This document shows positions 12,623 through 22,949 of a stretch of DNA of 64,000 nucleotides, piece by piece. Position numbers and translations under genes: made by a program. Each line of letters opens with the position of its first letter. Position 1 is the stretch's first letter. The DNA is from Dendrolimus kikuchii (lineage: Eukaryota > Arthropoda > Insecta > Lepidoptera > Lasiocampidae), in contig CM034407.1 of assembly GCA_019925095.2 (NCBI GenBank), positions 8,382,710 through 8,446,709 on the forward strand, given 5' to 3'. The notes below the pieces were generated by a model. That model did not search any database. It was not told the DNA's origin and saw nothing but the letters and a program-made list of their open reading frames with translations.

Positions 12623-13429
12623 AAAGTTATATATTAACAACAAGGAATGACTTTTTTATCTGGTTTTGTATAGACATACAATAATTATATTTATAAACGG
12701 TGCAGCCAAAAATATAGTATGTTTTACATACGTGCAAAAATAAGTAACTTTTTCCAAGTATAATGGAGTATATAGCTCATACGATACTTTTGATTCACTA
12801 AAACACGATGTAAATAATTGTATGTTTCAGTTACGATTTTTGAAGTCTGTGTACTGACGCCGTACAAAATTGTAACAGCAATATCTCCAAAATTTCTGTT
12901 AATTCACAGTTTAATTTTAAATCATTAGAAAATATCTAACTTTACATACATATGGTGAAAAAATTAGAATTGTGTCTCTAAAATTAGCTGAATAGCACTC
13001 AAAACTATCTTTAAAACGCTCTCCTGTAAAATCGTGTTTTTGGACTTACGATAGTGTACGTAGGAGCCATCGATATTTTAGCTTTTATTTACCGAAACGG
13101 TGCCGACCAGTGTGGGGACTCCCTTACTCTTATATCTATGAATTTTCCAGGTTAACATTATTTAAAAAATGCAAATATTGTAAACCAAATTCACTTCTAG
13201 CCTTATTTAATGTAATGTTCTTCAAGCAAATCCCACGTTTTCTACTAAACCGAGCTATCGCCTTGTTTGCATTGTGGGTAATGTCAAAACAGTCGCAGCC
13301 CGCGGCCATACTTTGTTACTCTAAGCCAATTACGTCCGTGTGGTTTGTTCACAGATTAGCTTGTGCAAATATTAAAATTATCATGACGTTCTTCACTTGA
13401 TCAATGTATGTGTATGAAGATACAGAGAT

Positions 13430-13548
13430 TTTTTTTTTATAGCTGGAGTACAGCAAACAGGCTGACGGCCTACCTGGTGGAAAGCGGTTACTGTCGCCTA
13501 TAGACGTTTGCAAAATCAGAGATGTCACCAACGCGCTGCCGGCCTCGA
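13430..13548 (-). mobile_element. SINE-A, 3' end, minus strand
   Basis: T-run at 13430-13439, then GGAGTACAGCAAACAGGCTG and GGTGGAAAGCGGTTACTGTC. Breaks off after GCCGGCCTCGAAGAAA. Confidence 0.8.
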
Positions 13549-14639
13549 AGAAATTTTATGACAAAAGATAATATAGATAGATATCGATAATATTCCAAAT
13601 TGACAGTTTTATGGTATTTGATTGTGATGTTAGGATTCCGCCATCATCCTAGGAGCGTGGAGTATCGTTAGATATGACGTAAAATGTCGTACGTGTCCTC
13701 TCTCTACCTTTTCAATTATGTATCTATAAACTGTAAAACTTTGAAAATATTCAAGGTGCTCAAAAAAACTCAAATTGCTTCTTTATACAACATCCTTTAA
13801 GTGTTTTTTCGGATAAGAGATATTTTCGATTTTAAAAGCTTTTTAGGGTCTTGTAAGAAAATTCCAAAAATTTCGAATGACCTACACGACCCTTCACTGG
13901 GCGTAGATTGACACGCACTTGGTCCTGTTGTCTGTCACAATATACCTACAAGATGGGCAGGAGATACTCGTTTATCCGATATTTTTTTTTCAAATTTAGG
14001 TATCTGTTTAATGCGACTACTATAAATTGTTGTAGTAATGTGTCTGTGGCGAACAATAAAGCGTTTTTATTTATATTTCTTTTTCTACCAATTTTATTAC
14101 ACCACAATTTTATATACGAGTCAGACCCCATTATTTTATTTTCTAACACAATGGCAGCCAATTCATGTGTATATAAATATGAGATTGATTTTACAACACC
14201 TGTTATCCCGTTTACATTATACCCACTTACACGGCAGCAAGCAAGAAAGTCGTGACGGTAGTGGAACGCGGGTATGCTACATTCGACAGATCGGGATGTC
14301 CATTTCTCTCGACATTTTCCCGTTTGTTACCATCGAAATGGGCATAATATCTGACCTTCCATCCGGCCTCTTCTTCTCTTAGACAGATTCTTATGCAGTT
14401 TAAAATTAAATTTAAATTAAAGACTTGTCGGTGTCTCTATCGACGTGTTGCGGGATCGTTGCGCGGGCGCCGACCGTGAAAGTGCCGCGAATCCGTAACG
14501 CGATAGCCGTCCACGGTCCGCTGCTCACAGAAATATCTTAGCCGAATATTCGATAGGACGCGTTATAAGAAGTTGCTGCGTGTTACATAATTAGTGTTAT
14601 AATAGGTACATAGACAATATGATATAAAAATAAGAACAA
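13549..14639. other. Intron, nothing recognised
   Basis: Overlapping frames at 13908-14382 are low-complexity F/Y/I translations and not credible. A CpG-rich stretch at 14440-14525 is unexplained. Confidence 0.45.
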
Positions 14640-14895
14640 GCCGTAGTAGCTTAGTGGTTAACGCGTCCTAAAATACTCAAAAAACGCGGGCTTAAATCCT
14701 GACAGGACAGTATTCAGCATTTAGTTCTTATTACCGCGTGCTAGCAGTGAAATAAAATATCGTGATGAGACCTGTGTATTGAAATACTCGAGGTGTCAAA
14801 CCCGCCAATCCGCTTTAGACAAGCGTAGCCGTTCTCCTATAAATGGGATCGAGTCCAGCGGTAGGACGTTAGTGGGGTGTTATTATTAATATTAA
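14640..14895 (+). mobile_element. tRNA-headed SINE family 1
   Basis: Head GCCGTAGTAGCTTAGTGGTT with A-box-like TAGCTTAGTGG and a weak B box (GGCTTAAATCC). The body has GAGGTGTCAAACCCGCCAAT and a 3' end GTAGGACGTTAGTGGG with a TTATTATTA tail. Diverged relative of 39704-40015. Confidence 0.75.
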
Positions 14896-15142
14896 GTACA
14901 CAGGAAACTCTATATTATTCACCAGTACACTTCTGAGATAATTTTCTTATTCAAATGTTAATAGTATGTTTAGATGATTAATTTAAAATATTTTCTACTT
15001 TAATATCCCTTTCTGAGTGTGGCTCGAGGGCACTTTGGAATACATATTTTTTCACTGCTCAAAAGTTATTGCTCCACTCTATGATATTTTACCAGGAGAT
15101 TTCCCTCGCCCTGTCAACATAAATTTCTTTTTACCTTTTACT

Positions 15143-16767
15143 ACATACATAACTTCACGCCAGTTCCCTTGCGGGGTAGGCACGAACAACAGAGTGCCAT
15201 TTAGGCTTATTCTTACACACCTCACTTGCCTCTTTGACATTCATAACTCTTGTCATGCAAGCTCGTCTGTTCTTAAGGCTCCTGACATCACCTTCTGCTA
15301 GTATACGTTCAATTTGATCATGGAAGGTGTGTCGTGGCCTTCCACGAGTTCTGTATCCATCCATTTTTGCATTGTACATCTGTTTAGTCATTCTTTCATC
15401 ATGCATTCTTTCCACATGCCCGAACCACCGGAGCATTCCTTTCCTTACCTTCACCCCGACACTCTCTTTCAGACCAACTCTCTTTCTTACTTCGGTATTA
15501 CGAACGCGGTCCGCGAGCGTCACTCCGCAGATTTTGCGCAGTGCTCGCATCTCGACCGCGTTTACTCTACTTTCATGCTCTTTCTTCCATACCCAACTCT
15601 CGCTTCCATACGTGAGCGTAGGTACCAGCACCGCGTTGTGTACGGCGAGCTGGGCCTTCTGGCTGAGGTTTTTAGCGCCTAGAAGTTTACCTAACGCTCC
15701 ATTTAAACTATTCCCCAAATTCACTCTTCTTTCTATATCAGCGGTGTACCTTCCATCCCTGCTAAAAGCACATCCAAGATATACAAACTCATTCACTTGC
15801 TCCAGCATAACATCATCGACCATTATCCTTGCATTCGTTCTGGTTTCTTCTCTTTCAAACACCATAACCTTTGTTTTCTTCGCATTCAAATGTAAGCCTC
15901 TCGCCTGACAGTCATCTTTCATCATTGTGACTAGTGTTTGCAGTTCTGATGGCGATTCGGCTAAAAGCACGGCATCATCCGCATAAAGGAAGGTGCTTAC
16001 AACTAGATCACTCATCCGCACCCCAACATCCATCAATCTTATTCTCTGGAGACAATCGTCCAGATATAGGATGAACAGCAAAGCCGACAGCACGCAGCCC
16101 TGGCGGACGCCAATATTGACGTCAAACCAGGGCGACAGGCTGCCTTCCACTCGCACGCATGTCATACAGTCCTCGTAAGTGGACTGCACAGCACGCATCA
16201 ATTGGCCATTAATCCCATATCCGGGCAATATGTCCCAGAGGTCCTTCCGCACAACCCTGTCAAATGCTTTCTCTAGATCCACAAAACCGCAGAAAACCTT
16301 CCGGCCCATAGCCAGCTGCTTCTCTACGATATTGCGGAGAGAGAAAACTTGATCCATACATCCCCTTCCATTTCTGAAACCACCTTGTGCATCCCACAGT
16401 AATCCATCGGATACAATTCTCATTCTCTTTTCAATAATCTTCGCATACACTTTAGATGCTGTACTGATCAAACTGATGGCCCTGTAGCTGGCGCACTCCA
16501 TACGTGACCCCTGGCCTTTATACAAGGGCACGATGACAGCTCGGCTCCAGTCCTTGGGAACCTTTCCCGTCCTCCAGCACAAGTTGCATAAGGACAGGAA
16601 AGCGTCCCGGACGCAGGTTCCACCATATTTGATCATCTCAGCAGACACTATCGATTCATACTGCCTTTCCATTTTTCAGACTTCTTATCGACCATTCGAT
16701 CTCTTCCAAAGTGATCTCGGACGCTGACTCCTCGGAGTCGGTCACAGACTCAGTCGTGGTGCCGTGG
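15143..16767 (-). mobile_element. RTE-clade non-LTR retrotransposon, longest copy, 5' truncated
   Basis: A 1,625-bp minus-strand insertion flanked by a perfect 13-bp target-site duplication, TTTACCTTTTACT, at 15130-15142 and 16768-16780. It carries most of a reverse transcriptase. The stop codon is only about 4 bp before a short ATGT-type tail (seen as acatacat on the plus strand), so it has almost no 3' UTR. Tandem-repeat tails and minimal 3' UTRs are established features of RTE elements. The endonuclease half is missing, as expected of a 5'-truncated copy. Confidence 0.93.
15155..16672 (-). pseudogene. RTE reverse transcriptase, C-terminal 505 residues
   Basis: Open for 505 codons on the minus strand. 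Reverse-transcriptase blocks are in order: VDLEKAFDRV near residues 131-140 (motif A aspartate), GVRQGCVLSALLF at 188-200 (motif B) and YADD at 230-233 (catalytic motif C). A C-terminal region follows with YGSESWVW, LRWFGHVERM and GRPRHTF typical of RTE proteins, ending ARELA. The true frame continues upstream of the first ATG: bases 16673-16767 translate to a conserved lead-in (ITLEEIEWSIRSLKNGKA) in another frame, so a small indel near 16640-16670 has broken the protein. It also lacks the endonuclease, so it cannot be an active gene as it stands, but the reverse-transcriptase part is otherwise intact and looks young. It replicates elements by target-primed reverse transcription in related full-length copies. 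Confidence 0.92.
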
Positions 16768-16780
16768 TTTACCTTTTACT

Positions 16781-17890
16781 GACCAATAAAAATCTGTTAA
16801 TATATTATGTAAAGTTATAATATTAAATAACATTTATTTATAAGGTAGTTAGATTAACTCTGTTTATGTTGTGTTGTCCCTAGGTTCACAGAAGTTACAA
16901 TTGGAAAGAAAACTGACCAATTTTGTTTTTTGAGCTGCTGTAGCCAATAACCCAAACCTGATATTCTCTGTTACTGTGCCATTGGCCGAATCAGCGCCAG
17001 TAGCGTTGAAGCCAACCCGCCAAAAATAGAATATAATAGAATACTTTAATATCTAACTTTAGATAGGTATGCCTTAAGTTGAATAAAACATTTCAACATC
17101 ATTATTTTGTGTAAACTAATTGGTTACATAAATCGTGTGTGAGTTGTACCAATTTTATATTGTAAATAAAAACAATGTATATAGAAATAGTAATTAGAAT
17201 ATCTTGTAAAGGCAGAAACAATGAGCGGCCTTTATATGGAGTCTTTGAGAGATCTCTTCCAGACAATCCTGCTTACGGATTTTATAAAAAGAATCATCTG
17301 AAATTATTACATAACCTTTGTTCATAACATTAAATTTAAAAATTCCATACCGCCAAGAACGATGCAGTTATGTGGCTGTACCAGAAAAAAATCTCAAAGC
17401 CACCTAATTGGATACAGAATACAGACCGCTACAAAGGGGGATGTTTGAGATAAAAATGAAAATTAAATCTTCCAAGCGGATGGGCAGAGTAATGTTTTTG
17501 ACGGTAGGTACCGTAGGCGGGACGGCCTCCCCCGCGCTCCCCTGATAGGGGGAGCCCGCAAATCGACTATCAAAATGCTGGTGAAAAAAGTTTTGTTGCG
17601 TTGGCAGACAGTGTGACCGGCCGTTGCGGATTTACCGCGCTTCCATGCCGCTTTTGTTTTTATTAATCTGTGGTTTGCCATACTAGATACAGATACAAAA
17701 ACAGAAGGGTTTGTGAATCTATACTTTTTTATTTTTTAATAATGCCTTTATTTAGTTTGCATATTTAGACGGCGTTAGATTGTAATGGGATTTGGAACAG
17801 AAACTGAAACAATACCTATTTCCAGGAAGTCTGACTCTTTAAAGTTTCCTGTATTATGTTTCGTATCTGGCCTCTATAGTAATAAGTAGA
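16781..17890. other. Intron; GC-rich 17480-17660 unexplained
   Basis: Apart from the LINE fragment at 17205, nothing recognised. The minus frame at 17463-17681 includes the symmetric CCCCTGATAGGGGGAG but no known domain. Confidence 0.45.
17205..17275 (-). mobile_element. LINE 3'-end family, fragment
   Basis: GAGCGGCCTTTATATGGAG and GAGATCTCTTCCAGACAATC match the GGCGGCCTTAT...ATCTCTTCCAGGC part of 49756-49880. Confidence 0.55.
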
Positions 17891-17979
17891 CATCGGATTA
17901 TATGCATTTGCATGTTTGCATATGCCAATGCATATAAATCTATTTTTATAGCGTTATTGCATATTTTGGTACTTTTTCA

Positions 17980-18369
17980 TTGACAGTGCTTATTTCGGTA
18001 GTTATACGTGTTAGGCGTCTTGTATTATGCCGACGACACGACGAAAAAATGATTGAACAGAGTAACGCCCTTCCGAGTTCACTATCGCAAAAGGTTTGTG
18101 GCAAATTAAATGCAGTTTTGTATAAAAACCCCGGTCTTGAAAGAATAAAGAAAATTGACGCATTTATCAACGGCACCGGACAAACTCTACCTGAAGAAGT
18201 CTCTGCAGAAATGGCGCCAAATTTCAAGTTCTGTCCGGTGACGTCAGTTGACGTCGAAAGGTCATTTTCAGCCTATAAATTAATATTAAGTGACAAGCGT
18301 CACAAGTTTGCTGCAGAAAACCTGGAAAAATGTGTTATTGTTTACTGTCACAAGAATTATAATAAGTAA
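17980..18369 (+). pseudogene. hAT transposase C-terminal dimerisation region
   Basis: The open frame carries LSQKVCGKLNAVLYKN, then FKFCPVTSVDVERSFSAYK and LILSDKRHKFAAENLEK before the stop at 18369. The P-x-T/S-x-x-x-E-R-x-F-S pattern is the hAT C-terminal dimerisation motif. All catalytic DDE residues lie upstream and are absent, so this is the tail of a deleted gene. The first ~20 residues of the open frame do not look like hAT protein. Confidence 0.85.
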
Positions 18370-18419
18370 ATTATTGTAATAATAATTTATAACTAATATT
18401 AGGATATGTTTAATATATA

Positions 18420-18505
18420 GTGAGGTGTGTAAGAATAAGCCTAAATGGCACTCTGTTGTTCGTGCCTACCCCGCAAGGGAACTGGCGTGAAGTTATGTAT
18501 GTATG
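18420..18505 (+). mobile_element. RTE 3'-end micro-insertion (86 bp) inside a hAT relic
   Basis: Last ~22 codons plus tail, flanked by a perfect 15-bp target-site duplication TATGTTTAATATATA at 18405-18419 and 18506-18520. It lies within the hAT element 17891-18665, so it is younger than that element. Confidence 0.95.
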
Positions 18506-18740
18506 TATGTTTAATATATAAATATAATGTGAAAATAAACTTAAATTCTAATTAATCTAATAATAAATGGCTTATTGATTGTGCATATTTTGTGCATATT
18601 TCGCCCCTTTTTAGTGCATATTTGCATGCATATTTTGCCATTTTGATAGTGCATATAATCCGATGGACATCTGTAACATTAAGGGAGCCGATGCGTTGCC
18701 TACCATCTTTTCGAGATAATGATCTTTTCGAAAACAGTAA

Positions 18741-18766
18741 AATACCATATTAATTAATATGGTATT
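18741..18766. repeat. Perfect 26-bp palindrome
   Basis: AATACCATATTAA followed by its exact complement with no spacer, just upstream of the RTE insertion at 18781. Confidence 0.95.
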
Positions 18767-18780
18767 ACTATGTATATAAT

Positions 18781-19132
18781 AGTTCGTAATACCGAAGTAA
18801 GAAAGAGAGTTGGTCTGAAAGAGAGTGTCGGGGTGAAGGTAAGGAAAGAAATGCTCCGGTGGTTCGGGCATGATGAAAGAATGACTAAACAGATATACAA
18901 TGCAAAAGGGGATGGATGCAGAAGTCGTGGAAGGCCACGACACACCTTCCATGATCAAATTGATCGTGTACTAGCAGAAGGTGATGTCAGGAGCCTTAAG
19001 AACAGACGAGCTTGCATGACAAGAGCTATGAATGTCAAAGAAGCAAGTGAGGTGTGTAAGAATAAGCCTGAATGGCGCTTTGTTGTTCGTGCCTACCCCG
19101 AAAGGGAACTGGCGTGAAGTTATGTATGTATA
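18781..19132 (+). mobile_element. RTE 3'-truncated insertion (~352 bp)
   Basis: Plus-strand copy starting near RNTEVRKRVGLKESVGV and open to the normal stop (reading frame to 19117). Relative to the 15143-16767 copy it lacks 15 bp (five residues, VERMH) between two GCATG repeats, which suggests slippage. A possible 8-bp duplication TATATAAT lies at 18773-18780 and 19133-19140, blurred by TA-rich sequence. Confidence 0.88.
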
Positions 19133-19495
19133 TATATAATGTGGGAAAATAATAAAGAAGGTTAAAAAGTTATTCCGTAGGGGTAGTCTCATGTAGCAAC
19201 AACCCTTCAATGTTATGGGTTATAAAATTTCCATGGCGTTCAGTATATGGACACAATTTAATGTATAAATGTGTATACCCTAGACAACATGTTTTGCTGC
19301 TATGTGTCTGGTAAAATAAACAACTTGAGAAGGCATCGGTTGCCTTGACGTGTTCGATCACATGTAAAATAACACAGAACAGGTTTTACCTCATAATTGC
19401 GAACAATGAGAAAAATAATATGCATATTTATTAATACAGTATTTGTGCTAAAACAATTATTGGAGTGAAAATGGTATATCATGAATTCATTAATT

Positions 19496-19560
19496 GACGG
19501 CCTCTGTGGTTGACTGTTGGGCTAGTGCTGTTATCATACGGATCAACCAAATTGAATCAA
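19496..19560 (+). mobile_element. tRNA-headed SINE family 2, head fragment
   Basis: GACGGCCTCTGTGGTTGACT matches the first bases of 48901-49118. The rest is lost. Confidence 0.55.
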
Positions 19561-19574
19561 TTTAGTATTTTCTT

Positions 19575-19671
19575 AAGTTTTTGCGACTTGTATATATAAT
19601 AAAAATACGTTTTAACGTAATTACCGCGTAAATAAATTACCGCGCTTAAAAACGTAGTTTTATTATGAATT
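19575..19671. mobile_element. Palindromic MITE, short version
   Basis: TTTTCTTAAGTTTTTGCGAC, then arms TACGTTTTAACGTAATTACC and AAAAACGTAGTTTTATTATG: a near-hairpin deletion form of the family at 32380-32603. Confidence 0.65.
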
Positions 19672-19884
19672 AATTTATAAGAACTGAATGGATATGGTGG
19701 CATTCAATGACATTGAAAGATTGAAGCGTAATTCACACTAAGTTGGTTGTCCTGAGATATTAAATAAAATAGGTAGTATATATATCCCTCCACATTCTTT
19801 TTGCCGTAATCCCGATTTTGCATTACAATTGCTAGGCACGAACTGCCGCCAAAAAAGTTTACTATAACGATCGTGTGATATGTA

Positions 19885-19995
19885 TAATAAATTAATTCGC
19901 AGCTACGATTTGGATATAATAGGCACCTTCGTGGCTAGATTTAGAAATAAAATGAATACGTTCCCGATAAGTGACAGTGGTTTGGGACTAATATT
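19885..19995. repeat. Dispersed repeat, AATTCG-AGCTA-GATTTGG family
   Basis: Shares AATAAATTAATTCG and GATTTGGATATAA with 60505-60580, and CGTTCCCGATAAGTGACAGT plus GGTTTGGGAC with 34981-35020. Nature unknown. Confidence 0.6.
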
Positions 19996-20174
19996 CTATT
20001 TATAATTATGCCCTTTTTTATTATTTAGTTCTAGTTTTTAATTTTAGGTTTCTTTTTCATAATTTAATTTAATTTATATATTATATAAAACTAATAAAAA
20101 ATTTAATTAATTACAGAATAAAAAAAAAGAAAGCTTTTAGGTTGCAATGAATGAGCAGGTTAGTTTAATAATTT

Positions 20175-20483
20175 TATTATCCGTGGGGGAACGGAGAAAG
20201 AATACAATTCCCTGCGGACGGGCGGCCTGTCGTAAGACGCGACAAACTAACACAACCAGGTGGTAGGGTATTTACCCGTCTGGATGGCTACCACCCCTGG
20301 TCTGGAGTATGCCACTATAACAACCTCCAGTTGCGTTCCGGTATTAGGCCTGATTCCAGTTACCTTTTAGAGAGTGGCTGCACATTGGTAGCACTTATGG
20401 TGTTACAAAAGTCCATAGGCGATGGTAACCGCTGTCCATCATGTAGGCCATCTGCTTGTGTGCTGAACTCATGTAATAAAAAA
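20175..20483 (+). mobile_element. SINE-A, plus strand
   Basis: From TTATCCGTGGGGGAACGGAG to GTGCTGAACTCATGTAATAA with an A-rich tail. It lies about 300 bp downstream of the Pax6 linker exon on the opposite strand. Confidence 0.88.
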
Positions 20484-20784
20484 ATAATAAATGATGTCAC
20501 ATTTAATCTCAAGTTTATGTATCTTTTTTGTTTAATCTTAATATTCATCCTAAAATTGTAAAAAGATAAAATGTTAATATATAATACTTTGGTTGATTCG
20601 TCTGAATTGAAAAACAGAAACGAACCGCCTAAATATAATGAAACAAAGAAAGAATATATTTTTTCCGAAATGCGAGATAAACAAGATATACAAAATAACA
20701 GAAAACATATACATAATTTGTATGCCGCAGTTTTAATCTTAATCTAAATATCGCCTTAAGATATAAAATGATAAAATAACTGAC

Positions 20785-21046
20785 CTTTTTTCATAGCACC
20801 CATGTCGCCCCCATTGCAGCCGATAGCTTGAGGTCCTGGACTTAGACTATGCAGCTGGTACGGGGGCGTTCTGGTGTCGATCTGCGCGGGCCAGGGAGCT
20901 CTGGGCCATGTCGGGGCTGAGCCAGGAGTTCCCAACAACCGGAGTCTCTCATAAACTGGGGTAGAACAGTCCGATGGAGGTTGCTGGTTGTTAGTCTTCT
21001 CTTTCTGAGCTGCAAGGTTACGGAGTACCCGGTTGATTGAAGATAC
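20785..21046 (-). CDS. ey: Pax6/eyeless internal exon: last paired-domain helix and linker
   Basis: On the minus strand this 262-bp exon follows an acceptor AG at 21047-21048 and opens in phase 0 with VSSINRVLRNLAAQKE, the invariant end of the Pax6 paired domain. It continues through a Pro/Ser-rich linker containing VYERLRLL, the counterpart of the Y-x-K-L-R-x-L motif after the paired domain in Pax6 proteins, and ends with GGDMGAMKK. I place the donor at 20779-20784 (AAG|GTCAGT), leaving one base of a split codon. A glutamate there would continue into the KKELDG seen in eyeless, which supports the boundary. It gives 87 whole codons plus one base. The high GC contrasts with the AT-rich intron around it. 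The linker sequence itself is not otherwise recognisable. The homeodomain exons should lie to the left; none was seen down to position 1. Confidence 0.93.
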
Positions 21047-21304
21047 CTGTCGGGGTGATAAAGTCGGTTAATTCTGTTGCGAGTTTTACACTGCAACGTC
21101 ATATTGGTCGACCAGGGGGCCTAAAGGGACCAAAAGCCATGGTAGGTGCAATACATGGCTTTAAGTTCCAATCGTTTTCACATAAAAGTTTCGTCCAAAT
21201 TCGTATTTTTGTCTAATAGGTCCTTATTAATTATATTAAATATACCCATAGGCATCAAACAAGCAATTCAAATGTGTAATGTGTGTTCCAATGATATGGG
21301 TTCG

Positions 21305-21400
21305 AATACTGGCCTGAAAGTTAACGCGGCTTAGCGGTTAACAATCACCACGTTCTTACGATTAAGGAAAACATTGTGAGAAAACCTGCTAGTCGAGATT
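21305..21400 (+). repeat. SINE-like fragment
   Basis: GCGGCTTAGCGGTTAACAAT and AAGGAAAACATTGTGAGAAA resemble the tRNA-like head and the AAAACATCGTGA body of SINE family 1. Confidence 0.4.
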
Positions 21401-21639
21401 ACTCGTGTGTGCGAAATTAAGCATTGTGTGCACAGGGTTGGTCACTATCTGCCAGGGCTTCGCGGAGTGGCACGGCCACGTACCCGTGGCCCTGATATAA
21501 GTGAAGGAAAAATACCGCGCGAGGTAATAGCATTTCTTGCTGCGGTGCTAGTGCCACCCCAACGTGGCGAATTCCACAGTCCCCACTGCGTTTCCCTCAC
21601 GGTGGATTGTCCTCAAACGGATTTCCTCTCGTTAAAAGA

Positions 21640-21730
21640 AAATAGTGGCTATAGGGTTCGATTCCTTGTGCTGGGGAGGCCCGTCCACAGCAGCAGTAGG
21701 TACGTTTGTGAGCTGATATTGTTAGTAGAG
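21640..21730 (+). mobile_element. SINE-type 3' end, decayed
   Basis: GGTTCGATTCCTTGTGCTGG, then GGAGGCCCGTCCACAGCAGC and GAGCTGATATTGTTA resemble the GGCCCGT-CCCAGCAGTGGGACGTATATGGGCTGATATT kind of lepidopteran 3' end, shown here in pieces. It lies within an unrecognised open frame at 21407-21799, which argues against that frame being a host gene. Confidence 0.55.
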
Positions 21731-22949
21731 AAGTCAGACTTATGCCTCCGCTACATCGGGAATAATGTTACTGTTAGCGACTGTGCTACGCTGATGTAGC
21801 TAAGGGTTTAATGTTATTTGAGATGTGATTTTTTTTATAAATTGTTAATGACCTTAAACATTGACAGATAACGTATGTACCTAATCATTAATGACGTTAT
21901 TTTTAAAGATGTAAACAAGATACATTTGGCCACGGTTATTAACATTAACATTCTCCCAGATATAACAGGGATATAATTAAATGACCACAACACTACAAAA
22001 TACAATAAAAACTTAATTTGACATTTCATATTTCGATCTGTCATCGAATTCAAATTTGGAATAGAAAACAAAACAGATAAAAAAGAAAGACAAAAAGGCG
22101 CGGCGTTTTTTTTAAACGCGGCTCGCTTTCTCGGTCCATCGGGCATGCCGTCATGTGCCAGTCACAGTACAACGGCAGACCACCGCACGGCCACGTATCT
22201 TGTTACCATCTATCGTCTTACGAGTTCCTGTCCTACGTCTAAGTTACGTCCGTCGCTGTCATATGGCCAAATGACAGTTGGTGAGCCTCTATGGGACATT
22301 TTTGGTTTTAAAACTATGGTGTTAGTATTACGGTAGAGTTCGATTATGACTTGACATAAAATGTAGGTAGACTATTTTTTATTAGGGTTCTTTTTAAATA
22401 ATTTATTTCTACGTTTATTAAGATCCGGACTCTTCTCCTGGACCCGGTTGTTCCATCAACCGTCAAATATCAAATAATATCAAAGTTCTTTTCCACAATT
22501 CACAAAGTTGAGGAAAGTGTAATTTCGATAAATGTACTAAGCTACGCAAGTGACGCAGGCCTACATGCCACATTTATTATCAGGTATAGTAATAAAAAAA
22601 ATCTTTACGACTGAAATGGCTATGACATACGGACAGACATGAAAAAAAAATGTGTGTGTGTGCAGTTCACACGCAGTAGCAGTGAAACTTTAGAGAATAT
22701 ACTCACAGATAAATCTTCTTTAACTTTTATTAATATAAATATAATTCCTTTATCGTACATCCGTCAACATGATATTATAATTAAAAATAAACTTCTTAAG
22801 TATCACTTTAAATTTTTCACTGATTTAGTCTAAAAAATATATCAATTTTATTTCGGTCCAAATTGGACCCATGTTTAATAATCGGTCTTATTGACTCTAA
22901 TCTGTGCTGCACAATGTAAAAATGGTATCCAATTCTCTCGCAGGTTTAT
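21731..22949. other. Intron next to the linker exon, nothing recognised
   Basis: A CpG-richer part at 22085-22260 overlaps a 103-codon minus-strand frame (21835-22146, MPDGPRKRAAF...), hydrophobic and unrecognised; I do not call it a gene. Confidence 0.4.

Larger units (their letters stand above)
8636..13125 (+). mobile_element. ~4.5-kb DNA transposon with terminal inverted repeats, decayed and nested
   Basis: Inverted arms 8682-8736 and 13028-13080 share CGATGGCTCCTACGTA and ACTATCGTAAG with about 90% identity over ~50 bp. The similarity extends outward through TCGGCAC at 8651-8657 and 13101-13107. Between the arms lies a broken transposase (10538-11415). Exact ends and target duplication are unclear; the motif GAGTCCCCA occurs outside both arms (about 8475 and 13124), so the true left end may be further out. 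Younger insertions inside it: a LINE 3' end (10081-10190), a palindromic MITE (about 11675) and two SINE-A copies (12091-12622). Confidence 0.75.
17891..18665 (+). mobile_element. hAT-superfamily DNA transposon, internally deleted
   Basis: A perfect 16-bp terminal inverted repeat, CATCGGATTATATGCA, at 17891-17906 and its complement at 18650-18665 bounds 775 bp. Several GCATAT-rich subterminal motifs sit inside both ends, and the end of a hAT transposase is between them. No convincing 8-bp target duplication (taagtaga versus gacatctg). It contains a younger RTE micro-insertion at 18420-18505. Confidence 0.85.
1..20784 (-). other. 5' part of the downstream Pax6 intron
   Basis: The sequence left of the donor at 20784 should be intron on the minus strand. 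I looked for the homeodomain (WFSNRRAKW and ERTHYPDVF motifs on the minus strand) and did not find it, so the next exon is probably beyond position 1. A very small exon could have been missed by eye. A plus-strand nested gene is not excluded, but every open frame with recognisable similarity here is transposon-derived. Confidence 0.7.

Noticed and set aside
13908..14382. Overlapping plus-strand frames of 114-115 codons
   Set aside because: Low-complexity F/Y/I/L composition in AT-rich DNA, frames on both strands, no domain recognised.
15314..15908. Two long plus-strand frames (122 and 193 codons)
   Set aside because: Antisense shadows of the RTE reverse transcriptase.
1..20784. Homeodomain exon of Pax6
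   Set aside because: Searched the minus strand for WFSNRRAKW and ERTHYPDVF coding patterns and found none.
21407..21799. 130-codon plus-strand frame near the Pax6 exon
   Set aside because: Its second half is a decayed SINE-type 3' end, so it is unlikely to be a gene.
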